Source: Arthrobacter sp. C2 (GTDB lineage Bacteria > Actinomycetota > Actinomycetes > Actinomycetales > Micrococcaceae). Taken from it: a stretch of DNA of 64,000 bases. Below are positions 8,464 to 17,744 of the stretch, piece after piece. The position numbers and the translations under genes were made by a program. The notes beneath the pieces are model-generated. The model searched no databases. It was given only the letters and a program-made list of their open reading frames with translations, and was not told the DNA's origin. Numbering within the stretch: position 1 is the first letter of the stretch; each line of letters begins with the position of its first letter. The stretch is from positions 3,968,001 through 4,032,000 of the forward strand of contig CP042428.1 in NCBI GenBank assembly GCA_024207135.1, given 5' to 3'.

Positions 8464-9639
8464 CTAAGCGGCTATCGCCATCCAGCCATTGGCCAGCTTC
8501 ACCAGGGAATTGGCTGTGATGGCGGTGAACAAAGGAATCTCGTCCGGGTAGATGAACTCGTGCCGGGCATGCGCGCCGTCTCCGACCGCACCCATGCCGC
8601 ACAGAACCGGGACACCGAGAGCGGACACGAAGTTGGCATCGCTGCCTCCGCCCACGGAAGTGTTCTCCAATGCGTGCCCGAGCTCTATGGCGGCGGCGGA
8701 GACCACGTCGAAGAGCCGTTGGCCCGGCTCTGTCATGTCCATCGGTGGACGGTTCCAGTAGTGGTCGATTTCGATGCACACCCGCTCGTCGCTGACGGTG
8801 ATCGCGTCGAGGGCGGCATCGACGCGGGCCATCTCCGCCTGGCTCTCGACCCGGATGTCGATTACCGCCGTGGCGGTTCCGGCAGCAACATTGCTTGCGG
8901 ATCCTCCGGAGACCAGACCGGTGCTGATGCTCGTGCCTTTGTCGAGATCGGCGACCTGGCTTGCCGCGGTGATGAATTCGGCCAGCCCATGGATGGCGTT
9001 GGCACCCGCCTTCGGGTCCAGTCCGGCGTGGGCTTCGATTCCCGTGGCCTTGACCTCAAAGATGCCCACGCCCTTGCGGCCGGTCTTTACCGCCTGGCCG
9101 GACGTCGGCTCCAGCACCAACACGGCGTCCGCCTCCAGCGCGGCGGCCTCGATGACGGGCCGCGAAGCGAGGGACCCGATTTCCTCGTCGCCGTTGAACA
9201 GGAAGGTCACGTCCGGGTGGGGCAGGCCTGCGTCGCGGACGAGTTTCAGGGCCCAGAAGCCCTGGACCAGCCCGGTCTTCATGTCGAAGATGCCCGGCGC
9301 GCTGAGGGTGGCCCGGCCCTGGGCATCGGTGCCCTCGATGATTCCCCAGTCGCCGAAGGTGCCGGTGGGCCAGACAGTGTCGTAGTGCCCGATCACGAGC
9401 ACCTTCCCGCCGCCGGTTCCCGGGTAGGTCAGCTGCAGGATGTCGCCATGGTCCCCGCCCGGGGTGAGGATGGATTCGGCCGGCTCTCCGAGTACGGCCG
9501 TAGCCAGCTCCCGCACGTGGTCCAGGCCAGCGGCGAGGCCCTGGAGATCGGAACTGTAGGTTTCGACGGCGACCAGGTCCTTGATCTGCCCGATCATGGT
9601 GTCGTGGTGGGACTGTGCTGCGCGGAGCAACGGATTCAT
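8464..9639 (-). CDS. M20 family metallopeptidase (glutamate carboxypeptidase-like)
   Basis: 391-residue zinc peptidase of the M20/CPG2 type, which removes C-terminal glutamate from folates and p-aminobenzoyl-glutamate. Metal and catalytic residues are in place: His85 in GHYDTVW, Asp119 in FDMKTG, Glu152/Glu153 in NGDEEIGS, Glu177 in LEPT, and a C-terminal histidine in ARHEFIYPDE. A central dimerisation domain lies at about residues 190-295. The ATG at 9639 is chosen over an upstream one because AGGAG lies seven bases before it. It follows the AbgT-type transporter gene by 48 bases on the same strand, the expected pairing of importer and hydrolase. Specificity is inferred from this pairing. 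Confidence 0.88.
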   Translation of the reverse strand: MNPLLRAAQSHHDTMIGQIKDLVAVETYSSDLQGLAAGLDHVRELATAVLGEPAESILTPGGDHGDILQLTYPGTGGGKVLVIGHYDTVWPTGTFGDWGIIEGTDAQGRATLSAPGIFDMKTGLVQGFWALKLVRDAGLPHPDVTFLFNGDEEIGSLASRPVIEAAALEADAVLVLEPTSGQAVKTGRKGVGIFEVKATGIEAHAGLDPKAGANAIHGLAEFITAASQVADLDKGTSISTGLVSGGSASNVAAGTATAVIDIRVESQAEMARVDAALDAITVSDERVCIEIDHYWNRPPMDMTEPGQRLFDVVSAAAIELGHALENTSVGGGSDANFVSALGVPVLCGMGAVGDGAHARHEFIYPDEIPLFTAITANSLVKLANGWMAIAA

Positions 9640-9687
9640 GTTCTTCTCCTGGTATGTGGGGGATGTTTGGTGGTGCATGTGCCGCGG

Positions 9688-11223
9688 TTAGATCCCGAAG
9701 GGGATTCCCAGGGCGTACCAGAGCATGAAGAACGCGACCCAGACGACCCAGATGACCATGGCCAGCGGGATGGTGAAGGATGCGAGCGTGCCGATGCCGG
9801 CGGACTTGCGGTATTGCTGGATGAATCCAAGGGCCATGACGAAGTAGGGGCTCATCGGGGTGACGCAGTTGGTCACCGAGTCGGCGATGCGGTACATCGC
9901 TTGAGTGGTCGCCGGCTCGATGTCCAACAGCATCAGCATGGGAACGAAGATCGGTGCGGCCAGGGACCACATGGCCGACCCGCTGGTCACGATGAAGTTC
10001 ATGACGGAGATGACGATGGCCAGGCCCAGGAGGATGGCCCAGCCGGGGGCATTGATCCGTTCCAGGGAAGCTGATCCACTGATGGCCATGACCTCACCGA
10101 TCCCGGTCCACTTGAAGTACGCGAGGAACTGGGAAATGGCGAAGAACAGCACCAGGATCGGGGCCATGTCCTTCATGCCGTGCGTCATCGCGGCCACGAC
10201 GTCGGCGGCCTTGGAGTAGGTCCCCGCGGTTCGGCCGTAGACGTAGCCGACGATGCCGAAGAAGAGGCCGATGACGAAGGCCATTCCGCCAATGACTGGG
10301 GAGGTGAGCAGTGAGCCGCCTTCGCCGCGCAAAGGGGAAGAAGGTGGAATCATGGCCGCCACCAACACGACAAAGAAGGTGAGGGCTGCGATGCCCGAGA
10401 ACCGAAGTCCGCGACGCTGGGCGGGCGTGGCCAGCAGGTCGTTGAAATCGACGACGTCCCCGGCTTCAGTCGGGTCGGATTCGAGGTCGGAGCGCTTGGC
10501 CAGGACCTTCTCAACGACGATGGTGATGGTCAGGGCGATGAGTATCGACGAAGATGCGCCGAAGAAGTAGTTGGCCAGCGGGGAAACCACGACGGTCGGG
10601 TCGATGGTGGCGGCCGCGGCGGTGGTGATCGAGGACAGCAGGACGTCTGTGGTCGTCAACGATGGAGACGCGTCGTAGCCGGCCGAGATCGAGACGAAGG
10701 CAACGATGGCACCGAGAACGGGGCTACGTCCGATGGCGCGAAAGACCAATGCACCCAAGGGAATGAGGGTGACGTAGGCGGCATCTCCGGCCACGTGGCC
10801 GATCATGGCAGCCATTGACAGGCTGAACGTCACGTACTTCGTGGGGATGCGGGTGACCGTCTGGCGAAGCACTGCATCGATCAGACCGCTGCGCTCGGCG
10901 ATGGCGATGCCCAGCAGGGTTGTCATGATGGTCGCCAGCGGCGGAAACCCTGCGAAGTTCTTGACGGCGTCGCCGAGGATGGTCTGCATGCCTTCGGCAC
11001 TCAGAAGACTGCGGACGACGACGGGTTCGCCGGTGCTCGGGTTCACTGCGGAGAGGCCGGCCGCATCGAGGATGCTGCTCAGGACGATGATGACTCCGGC
11101 CAGGATGCAGAAGAGCCAGAAGGGGTGCGGCAGTTTGTTGCCGACCCGCTCGATGACTCCGAATGCCTTGAAGGAGGCACGGATGAAGCCAGACCGTGGT
11201 TCGGTCTGAATGGTCGTGGTCAT
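9688..11223 (-). CDS. AbgT-family p-aminobenzoyl-glutamate transporter
   Basis: 511 residues with about a dozen hydrophobic segments in the AbgT pattern, including an N-terminal VGNKLPHPFWLFC stretch, LATIMTTLLGIAIAERSG and the C-terminal SVTNCVTPMSPYFVMALGF motif. The family imports p-aminobenzoyl-glutamate, a folate breakdown product, or exports sulfonamides. Here it is co-directional with an M20 glutamate carboxypeptidase-like gene, which favours import followed by cleavage to p-aminobenzoate and glutamate for folate salvage or catabolism. It is divergent from a Lrp/AsnC-type regulator (11370) that is the likely controller. Confidence 0.92.
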   Translation of the reverse strand: MTTTIQTEPRSGFIRASFKAFGVIERVGNKLPHPFWLFCILAGVIIVLSSILDAAGLSAVNPSTGEPVVVRSLLSAEGMQTILGDAVKNFAGFPPLATIMTTLLGIAIAERSGLIDAVLRQTVTRIPTKYVTFSLSMAAMIGHVAGDAAYVTLIPLGALVFRAIGRSPVLGAIVAFVSISAGYDASPSLTTTDVLLSSITTAAAATIDPTVVVSPLANYFFGASSSILIALTITIVVEKVLAKRSDLESDPTEAGDVVDFNDLLATPAQRRGLRFSGIAALTFFVVLVAAMIPPSSPLRGEGGSLLTSPVIGGMAFVIGLFFGIVGYVYGRTAGTYSKAADVVAAMTHGMKDMAPILVLFFAISQFLAYFKWTGIGEVMAISGSASLERINAPGWAILLGLAIVISVMNFIVTSGSAMWSLAAPIFVPMLMLLDIEPATTQAMYRIADSVTNCVTPMSPYFVMALGFIQQYRKSAGIGTLASFTIPLAMVIWVVWVAFFMLWYALGIPFGI

Positions 11224-11273
11224 AGCCAGTCCTGTCGTCAGCGCATGGGAAGTGTGTTTTGAGACACGTGATT

Positions 11274-11331
11274 ACAAGAATTATGCACGAACAACACTTG
11301 AATGCAAGAAATGATCGAAAACTGCTCTTGT
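11274..11331. promoter_or_regulatory. CTTG/CAAG half-site cluster between abgT-like and Lrp-type genes
   Basis: The divergent 146-base intergenic region carries acaag (11274-11278), the inverted repeat CTTG-N4-CAAG (11297-11308) and tcttgt (11326-11331). This spaced set of TTG/CAA half-sites could be an operator for the adjacent Lrp/AsnC-type protein. It is inferred from symmetry and position only. Confidence 0.35.
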
Positions 11332-11369
11332 CCACACGACTTATTCGGACCAAGTAGGATGGGTGCATC

Positions 11370-12392
11370 ATGCTTGATGACTTGGATCGACAAATAATTG
11401 GTGTGCTTCACCTGTTGCCACGGGCTTCTTGGGACGAGGTCGCCTCGGTTGTCAGCGTTGACGCAAGCACGGTGTCCCGTAGGTATTCGCGGCTCGTGGC
11501 AGACAATGTCTTGCGTGTGGTTGGTGAGCTGTCGTGGACCACCTATTCCACGACGTACCCCGTGCACCTGCGCATCCAGACGCACTCCGCATCCCCGGCG
11601 CGGATCTTGGATGACCTTGCCGCACTTCCGCAGACCATCCACGTGGCATCCACTTACGGCCTCTATCCGTTGTTCGCCACCATCCATGCGGCCAGCGAAC
11701 AGGAGACCGGAGAGGTGCTGCAGGCCGTCTACGGCATGGACGGCGTCTCATCGATCATGACGCTTCCCATCTTGACGTTCGGGTCGAAGGGTTCTCGGTG
11801 GGATCCGCAGCTCCTCACCGACCCGCAGCGCGAGGCCTGCCGCGTTCTGGCCGTGGCCGCGGGGGAACTCGGCGCCGAAGACTCGGCCCAGGCAATCCCG
11901 CCGTCTGGGATGGACCCGGTGGAGAAACGAGCGCTGTCGCTCCTGCAGCGCGAAGGCCGACTGTCGGCATCCCGGCTGGCCCGGGAGCTCGGCATTGCGA
12001 ATTCGACCGCACAACGCATGATCCGGCGCTTCATGGACCACCAATGGTTCACTCCCCGGGTTGAGATTGACGGTGCATATCTGGGATTCGAGGCTCCGTT
12101 CGTCCTGAGCGTCAAGACCTCATTGGACTCGGCTGGTGAGGTGGCCCGGCGCCTGACGGAGCATCCAGCACTTCGCTTTGTCTCGCAGGTTGCCTCGGAG
12201 TACAACATGTTCTGCACGGGGATGGCCCGCGACCGGGAACATCTTGCCCAGCTCATCAATGAGGATTTCGGTGCCCTGCCGGGGGTTCGAGACGTTTCAG
12301 TGGACCTGTTCCTGACGGAAGCCAAGCGATTCTGGATGTCCCGTGGCAGCGGTCAGAGACTCAATGAGTTCGCTCCACCCCCACTTGTTTGA
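11370..12392 (+). CDS. double-module Lrp/AsnC-family transcriptional regulator
   Basis: 340 residues, about twice the usual Lrp/AsnC length, because it holds two modules. A first winged helix is at about residues 1-55 (LDDLDRQIIGVLHLLPRASW... with VDASTVSRRYSRL), followed by a first ligand-type domain to about 145. A second winged helix lies at about 187-235 (DPVEKRALSLLQREGRLSAS... with GIANSTAQRMIRRF), followed by a second effector domain to the end. This layout is common in actinobacteria. It is divergent from the AbgT-type transporter and M20 peptidase genes, so it probably senses a related ligand (p-aminobenzoate, glutamate or the conjugate) and controls them. Confidence 0.85.
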   Translation: MLDDLDRQIIGVLHLLPRASWDEVASVVSVDASTVSRRYSRLVADNVLRVVGELSWTTYSTTYPVHLRIQTHSASPARILDDLAALPQTIHVASTYGLYPLFATIHAASEQETGEVLQAVYGMDGVSSIMTLPILTFGSKGSRWDPQLLTDPQREACRVLAVAAGELGAEDSAQAIPPSGMDPVEKRALSLLQREGRLSASRLARELGIANSTAQRMIRRFMDHQWFTPRVEIDGAYLGFEAPFVLSVKTSLDSAGEVARRLTEHPALRFVSQVASEYNMFCTGMARDREHLAQLINEDFGALPGVRDVSVDLFLTEAKRFWMSRGSGQRLNEFAPPPLV

Positions 12393-12477
12393 TTCCCTGG
12401 CGTACTCCCCATGATGTACATGGGGCTACGGCCTCGGCCGGATGAACACGGATAGCGACTGCGAGTAGTCTCGTCTC

Positions 12478-13605
12478 ATGATCAATCGACGCCGTCCGCC
12501 ACTGGGCATCCTGCCGGTGGCCGTGGCGGTCGTCCAGATCGTTGGCAGCCATTTTGCCGCGCTTAGGTTCAACGAATCGCTATCCTGGTTTGCTGTCCTC
12601 TTGCTGTTGGCGGGTCCGGCCCTGCTGCTGTTGCGCCGACGCGCTCCCGGCCCCATGGTCGCCGGCATCGGGTTGGTGACCGTCGGCTACGTCGCGGCAG
12701 GTTTTCCGTGGGGACCCTTCCCCCTTTCCTTTGCCGTGGGGCTCGTCTTGGCCGTCCTGGCCGGCGCCCGTTGGTGGGCGTGGGGGAGCGCGGCGGCTGC
12801 CGGACTCGGATTCCTGTTGCTGGCCATGCAGCAAGGTGAAGGCACCAGAGTCTTTTTCGTGCTCGTGTGGCTGATAGTCGTCCTGCTGGTGGGCGAGCTG
12901 GGCCGCAGCGCCAAGACCCGGCGGGACGAATACCGCCGCGCGGCCATGGAACGGGCCAGGCACCAGCGAGACGAGGACCGACTAGTGCTGGCGCGCGATA
13001 TCCATGATGTCGTGGCGCATTCGCTGTCGATGATCAACGTGCAAGCCTCCGTTGCCCTTCACTTGGCCAAGAAGGGCGGCGACACCCAAGGTATGTACGA
13101 GGCCTTGGAAAACATCAAGACCGGTTCCAAGGAAGCCCTCTCCGAGGTGCGTGAGGTGTTGGCCGTCCTGCGCCAGGATGCGCCACGGGTTCCCAGCCAG
13201 CGGCTGGAACAACTCGACGAGCTGGTGCAGCGGGTCCGCGGGGCCAACTTGTCGATCATCTTCACCCCGCCGGTGTTGCCGCCGCCCGGGTGGGTCGATG
13301 AACGGGTGGAGAACATCCTCTACCGGGTGGTCCAGGAATCCCTGACCAATGTCGTACGGCACGCCAAGGCGAGCCGCGTGGTGGTCGCCGTGCACCTGGA
13401 TGACGCGCACGCCGCGGTCACCGTCACCGACGACGGAGTTGGCATTGGCATTGGCAACGAGGGAAACGGAATCGGCGGCATGCGCGAACGTCTGGGTGCA
13501 CACGGTGGCACGCTGACGATCGACGCGGCAAATGCCCCGGGAGCACCGACTCCCGGAACCCGGATCAGCGCCTGGCTGCCGGCACCAGGAACGACGCGTG
13601 CCTGA
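12478..13605 (+). CDS. NarL-type sensor histidine kinase
   Basis: 375 residues. An N-terminal membrane sensor of about five or six hydrophobic segments (residues 8-138) has almost no extracytoplasmic loop, so the signal is probably sensed within the membrane. It is followed by the HisKA_3 dimerisation segment with phospho-acceptor His176 in ARDIHDVVAHSL, and a HATPase domain with ESLTNVVRHAKA and the DDGVGIG and GIGGMRERL boxes near residues 285-345. This is the desK/liaS-like intramembrane-sensing design. It is followed by its response regulator 37 bases downstream. The inducing signal is unknown. Confidence 0.92.
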   Translation: MINRRRPPLGILPVAVAVVQIVGSHFAALRFNESLSWFAVLLLLAGPALLLLRRRAPGPMVAGIGLVTVGYVAAGFPWGPFPLSFAVGLVLAVLAGARWWAWGSAAAAGLGFLLLAMQQGEGTRVFFVLVWLIVVLLVGELGRSAKTRRDEYRRAAMERARHQRDEDRLVLARDIHDVVAHSLSMINVQASVALHLAKKGGDTQGMYEALENIKTGSKEALSEVREVLAVLRQDAPRVPSQRLEQLDELVQRVRGANLSIIFTPPVLPPPGWVDERVENILYRVVQESLTNVVRHAKASRVVVAVHLDDAHAAVTVTDDGVGIGIGNEGNGIGGMRERLGAHGGTLTIDAANAPGAPTPGTRISAWLPAPGTTRA

Positions 13606-13642
13606 AGACCAGGCACCCCACGACACGAAACCAAGGAGCCCC

Positions 13643-14344
13643 ATGATCGGCCTTCTCATTGTTGATGACCAATCGTTGATCCGGGCAGGTTTCTCCGCGC
13701 TGCTGGGCGCCGAGGGCGACATGCAGGTGCTCGGCCAGGCTTCCAACGGCATGCAGGCGGTTGCCCAGGCCCGGGCCTTGAAACCCGACATCGTGCTCAT
13801 GGACATCCGCATGCCCCAGGGAGACGGCATCACGGCCGCGGCAGCAATCACCGCGGATCCCGACTTGGCCCACACCCGGATCATCATGCTCACCACCTTC
13901 GAACTCGACGACTACATCCTCGATTCCATCCGTGCCGGGGCCTCCGGATTCCTGGTCAAGGACACCGAGCCGGAGGAATTGATCCAGGCCGTGCGGATCG
14001 TCGCGGCGGGGGACTCGCTGCTCTCGCCCTCGGTGACACGCAAGCTCCTGGCTCAGGTTGCCGCCACCCAGCCCCCGCCGACCACCAAGAGGCCTGCGGC
14101 CATGGACGTGCTGACCGAACGCGAGCGCGAGGTGTTGCTGCTCATTGGCACAGGCAAGAGCAACGCCGAAATCGCCGAACAACTTTTTATCACCCCGCTC
14201 ACGGCCAAGACCCATGTCCCCAGGATCATCGGGAAAATGGGCGTGCGCGACCGGACGGGGCTTGTGGTTATCGCGTACGAAAGCGGGCTGATCACTCCAG
14301 GCGCGCTGCCGGCCGCGCAGGGGCCTCGACGCGACCGACCCTAA
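13643..14344 (+). CDS. NarL/FixJ-family response regulator
   Basis: 233 residues. The receiver domain has acidic residues Asp8/Asp9, phospho-acceptor Asp54 in IVLMDIRMP and the lysine in FLVKDTEP. A C-terminal LuxR-type helix-turn-helix starts LTEREREVLLLIGTGKSNAEIA. The ATG at 13643 has AAGGAG eight bases upstream, which decides against longer in-frame versions that overlap the kinase. The recognition helix reads TAKTHVPRIIGKMG, with proline where the family nearly always has serine or asparagine, which may alter DNA contact. It forms a pair with the kinase just upstream. Confidence 0.92.
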   Translation: MIGLLIVDDQSLIRAGFSALLGAEGDMQVLGQASNGMQAVAQARALKPDIVLMDIRMPQGDGITAAAAITADPDLAHTRIIMLTTFELDDYILDSIRAGASGFLVKDTEPEELIQAVRIVAAGDSLLSPSVTRKLLAQVAATQPPPTTKRPAAMDVLTEREREVLLLIGTGKSNAEIAEQLFITPLTAKTHVPRIIGKMGVRDRTGLVVIAYESGLITPGALPAAQGPRRDRP

Positions 14345-14501
14345 TCCTGGTGGCACCGGCAACTGCACCGGGTGGAGTACGCCGGGCGGTCCAAGGTGTC
14401 TCCACCCGGCCGATGCGGCAAGGGACCCCAGGGAACGAAAGTGGATACATGAGGCAAAGGACCTCGAAATCCGCTATCGATGCTTTGAGGAGCAACCCAA
14501 A

Positions 14502-14774
14502 ATGACAACCACGATTCTTCCCGCACTGGCAGCCATGCCGGCCCATGCTTGGGGACCGGGATACGGACCGGGCTGGTTCATCCTGATCCCGATCTTCTGG
14601 ATCCTGCTCATCGGCTTCTTCATCTTCTTCAGCCGCCGCATGTACTGGCGCCATCGCGTCCAGGGCGATCCCACGAGCGCAGAAGGTGTGCTGCGTGAGC
14701 GCTACGCACGCGGAGAAATTGACGAGACCGAGTACCGTCAACGCCTGGAAGTGTTGCGCGCAGATCGGAAATAA
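14502..14774 (+). CDS. SHOCT-domain small membrane protein
   Basis: 90 residues: a hydrophobic segment at about residues 24-44 (GWFILIPIFWILLIGFFIFF) followed by a basic stretch and a C-terminal SHOCT-type motif, AEGVLRERYARGEIDETEYRQR. SHOCT tails are short oligomerisation modules at the end of many small membrane proteins. The ATG at 14502 has GAGGAGC nine bases upstream. It lies 157 bases after the two-component pair and could be a target of that system, but no operator was seen. Exact role unknown. Confidence 0.8.
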   Translation: MTTTILPALAAMPAHAWGPGYGPGWFILIPIFWILLIGFFIFFSRRMYWRHRVQGDPTSAEGVLRERYARGEIDETEYRQRLEVLRADRK

Positions 14775-14800
14775 GTCTTCCGAACGCCGATGATCGGCGC

Positions 14801-14832
14801 CGAACCACGGGTGGAACGCGCCCGTGGTTCGG
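14801..14832 (+). terminator. hairpin terminator after the SHOCT gene
   Basis: An 11-base-pair stem, cgaaccacggg with cccgtggttcg, around a ten-base loop, 26 bases after the stop. The rest of the gap to 15120 is AT-richer than its surroundings and presumably holds the desaturase promoter; no gene was seen there. Confidence 0.75.
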
Positions 14833-15120
14833 TGTGCGCCGGGGCAAAAAATGCTTGGGTGACGCAGGCAACACATGCCAAAAGAGTTATATGTCGCGAC
14901 TTGGACAGGATTGCAAAAAGTCCCGGAAGTACGGGCCAACGCGCCTATTGCCGCGCGATTGCGGGAAGTTCATGCCCGAAAATGAATCAGGATATTTGGT
15001 ATCACCTTGCAACGATCAGGTGCTACACATGCATAGCACGTAAGCTCATGAACATAGGAACCGAGATTTTCAGTTCTTACGACTGAAATCGTCGCCCTAC
15101 TCGCTAATCGGGAGTGACCC

Positions 15121-16236
15121 TTGAGCAGTATGAGTTCCACTTTGTCCCCCTCGGCCCCGGAGCAACGTGTATCGCGTGGTTCCGCAGGAGCCAACAACTA
15201 CCGCCACCTGAAGATCCGCGTTCGCGATGCCGGCCTGCTCGGTCGCCGCAAGGGCCACTACCTTGGGCTTGTCAGCGTCCTGGTGGCCCTTCTCGGTGGA
15301 GCCGTCACCGGCTTTGTGCTGTTGGGGGACAGCTGGTATCAGCTGCTCATAGCTGCCGTCATTGGCGTCATCCTCACCCAGTTCGCATTTCTTGCCCATG
15401 AGGCCTCACACCGCCAGATCCTGACATCGGGTCCGGCCAACGACAAGATCGGCCGCTTCCTGGCCAACTTCGTGGTGGGCATCAGCTACCAGTGGTGGAT
15501 GAACAAGCACAACAAGCACCATGCCATGCCCAACACCATTGGCAAGGACCCGGACATCGAATGGGACACCATTTCGTTCCAGACGGAGGACGCCCAGAAA
15601 CAGAAGGGCTTCCTGAAGTGGATCACCGAGCGACAGGGCTACCTGTTCTTCCCGTTGCTGACCCTCGAGGGCTTCAACCTGCACATGCGCTCGATGATCT
15701 ACTTGTTCACCGGCGACCGGGTCAAGGACCGCCGACGTGAAATCATCTCCATCATCATCAGGTTGTCCCTCTACGTGGCGGCCATCTACATCTTCCTGCC
15801 GGTTGGCATTGGCTCGGCGTTCCTGGGCGTGCAGCTCGCGGTCTTCGGTGTGTACATGGGCGCCTCGTTCGCACCGAATCACAAGGGCATGCCGATGATC
15901 CCCAAGGAGTCGCGCATCGACTTCTTCTCCCGCCAAGTGCTGACCAGTCGCAACGTCATGGCCCGCTCGACCTTTGGCAATCGCGTGCTCTCGCACGTAT
16001 TCGGCGGCCTGAACTATCAGGTGGAGCACCACCTGTTCCCCTCGATGCCCCGCGCCAACCTCGCCGGCGTCGCCGAGATCGTGCGCGAATACTGCCACGA
16101 GCTCAAGGTCCCGTACACGGTCACGTCCGTAGGCCAGTCCTACGCACAGGTGATCACCTACCTGAACAAGGTCGGCCTCTCGGCCCGCGACCCGTTCGAC
16201 TGCCCGATGGTCGGCGAGTTCCGCGCCTACAAGTAG
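15121..16236 (+). CDS. fatty acid desaturase (membrane acyl desaturase)
   Basis: 371 residues of the membrane di-iron desaturase family, which introduces double bonds in acyl chains and adjusts membrane fluidity. The three histidine boxes are intact: HEASH (93-97), HNKHH (130-134) and QVEHH near residue 297. Four or so membrane spans fit between them (VSVLVALLGGAVTGFVLL, LLIAAVIGVILTQFAFLA and two around residues 210-250). The proposed start is the TTG at 15121 with GGGAG eight bases upstream; an ATG three codons on (15130) is the alternative. Regiospecificity cannot be read from the sequence. A terminator follows. Confidence 0.92.
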   Translation: MSSMSSTLSPSAPEQRVSRGSAGANNYRHLKIRVRDAGLLGRRKGHYLGLVSVLVALLGGAVTGFVLLGDSWYQLLIAAVIGVILTQFAFLAHEASHRQILTSGPANDKIGRFLANFVVGISYQWWMNKHNKHHAMPNTIGKDPDIEWDTISFQTEDAQKQKGFLKWITERQGYLFFPLLTLEGFNLHMRSMIYLFTGDRVKDRRREIISIIIRLSLYVAAIYIFLPVGIGSAFLGVQLAVFGVYMGASFAPNHKGMPMIPKESRIDFFSRQVLTSRNVMARSTFGNRVLSHVFGGLNYQVEHHLFPSMPRANLAGVAEIVREYCHELKVPYTVTSVGQSYAQVITYLNKVGLSARDPFDCPMVGEFRAYK

Positions 16237-16297
16237 ACAGGTCTGGACGTCGTCGACCGATCGCTCGGCTGACTGCGGAACTTGAATATTTCACATT

Positions 16298-16332
16298 GCC
16301 CCCGGCGCCGTTCATTCGGTTCCGGGGGCTTT
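16298..16332 (+). terminator. terminator after the desaturase gene
   Basis: Stem gcccccgg/ccgggggc (16298-16305 with 16322-16329), extended by internal pairs and followed by a short tttg, about 60 bases after the desaturase stop. The remaining 280 bases up to the iron box hold no supported gene. Confidence 0.75.
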
Positions 16333-16611
16333 GTGCAATCTGCTGGCCAGCAGTCTCTGGCGATGGTTTTCGGCAAATTGTGACAATGTGACAATTTGTG
16401 TGGCCCACTTCACGGTTTCGCCTGTCGGTGGGTCAAAGTGCTCGGAGTGCGACCTCGGCGTTCGCGCAAAAAGGTCGGCTCAGTAGGCTGAATTCAAGCA
16501 CGAAAACCTTCGCTAAATTCAGCGCATTGACTGGCTTTTCGGGCCCATTGCATCGAGCCGGGTTTGGGTTTCCCTGCATGGCGGACATTGGCCCCTGCTT
16601 TGTTTGGTGAA

Positions 16612-16630
16612 TTAGGTTAGTCATACCTAA
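16612..16630 (+). promoter_or_regulatory. DtxR/IdeR-type iron box
   Basis: The 19-base site ttaggttagtcatacctaa matches the palindromic DtxR/IdeR consensus TTAGGTTAG-S-CTAACCTAA at 16 of 19 positions, including both outer arms. A partial further half-site, ctaa, follows directly. It lies 75 bases before the iron-binding lipoprotein gene, so Fe(II)-bound DtxR/IdeR should repress the importer when iron is plentiful. Confidence 0.85.
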
Positions 16631-16704
16631 GCTAAGTGGACGGGCTCACTTATGAACCTGTCTGACCCGCCGGATACTCTCACTCCATAAGAAAGCGCCG
16701 ATCC

Positions 16705-17739
16705 ATGACGATTCGTAAAAACGTGCTGGCTGGCATGGCCCTCATTGCCACCGCCGCCCTCAGCTTGACCGCATGCTCCGCAAACGCACCGACCACAGGA
16801 GAATCGGATGCCGGAGGAATCACGGTCTATAACGCACAGCACGAAAGCCTGACCCAGGAATGGGTTGACGCCTTCACCAAAGAGACCGGCATCAAGGTCA
16901 CCGTACGCAACGGCTCAGACACCGAAATGTCCAACCAGATCATCCAGGAAGGCACGGCCTCGCCGGCTGATGTTTTCCTGACCGAGAATTCTCCCGCAAT
17001 GGCGCAGGTTGAGAATGCCGGTCTCTTCGCAGACATCGACAAGGCCACCAGCGACCAGGTGCCTGCCGAGTTCCGACCGTCCACCAGCAAGTGGACAGGC
17101 ATCGCAGCACGCTCGACCGTGTTCGTCTTCGACCCTAAGAAGATCACCGCAGACCAGCTGCCCAAGTCCATGCTGGACCTGGCTAAGCCGGAGTGGAAGG
17201 GCAAGTGGGCCGCTTCCCCGACCGGCGCCGACTTCCAGGCCATCGTTGCAGCACTGCTGGAACTCAAGGGCGAAGAAGCCACCACGCAGTGGCTTGCGGG
17301 CATGAAGGAAAACTTCACCGCCTACAAGGGTAACTCCACGGCCATGAAGGCAGTCAACGCCGGCGAAATCGACGCCGCGCTGATCTACCACTACTACTAC
17401 TATGGCGACCAGGCCAAGACCGGCGAGAACTCGAAGAACGTCACTCCGTACTACTTCAAGAACCAGGATCCTGGAGCATTCGTCTCGGTTTCCGGCGGCG
17501 GCGTCCTCGCCTCCTCGAAGCACGCGGAGCAGGCCCAGGAATTCCTGAAGTTCGTCACCGGCAAGAAGGGCCAGGAAATCCTCAAGGACGGCACCTCGTT
17601 TGAATACGCCGTTGGTTCCGAGGTTGCTTCCAATGAGAAACTGGTACCACTGAAGGAGCTCCAGGCTCCGACCGTTGATCCGGCCAAGCTCGACTCGGCC
17701 AAGGTCACCGACCTCATGACCAAGGCAGGACTGCTGTAA
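16705..17739 (+). CDS. iron ABC transporter substrate-binding lipoprotein
   Basis: 344 residues. An N-terminal lipoprotein signal has the lipobox LTAC with Cys24, so the protein is anchored outside the membrane. The mature part is an FbpA-like Fe(III)-binding fold: [18 protein letters not shown] at the start, [11 protein letters not shown] near residue 92, and the tyrosine cluster IYHYYYYG near residue 228 that supplies the iron ligands in this family. It is the first gene of a three-gene importer behind a DtxR/IdeR box. The permease follows five bases after the stop. The ATG at 16705 has only a weak ribosome binding site. Confidence 0.93.
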   Translation: MTIRKNVLAGMALIATAALSLTACSANAPTTGESDAGGITVYNAQHESLTQEWVDAFTKETGIKVTVRNGSDTEMSNQIIQEGTASPADVFLTENSPAMAQVENAGLFADIDKATSDQVPAEFRPSTSKWTGIAARSTVFVFDPKKITADQLPKSMLDLAKPEWKGKWAASPTGADFQAIVAALLELKGEEATTQWLAGMKENFTAYKGNSTAMKAVNAGEIDAALIYHYYYYGDQAKTGENSKNVTPYYFKNQDPGAFVSVSGGGVLASSKHAEQAQEFLKFVTGKKGQEILKDGTSFEYAVGSEVASNEKLVPLKELQAPTVDPAKLDSAKVTDLMTKAGLL

Positions 17740-17744
17740 CCCGG

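Noticed and set aside
8356-10074. 572-codon plus-strand frame over the M20 peptidase and abgT-like genes
   Set aside because: Antisense shadow; both minus-strand proteins carry full motif sets.
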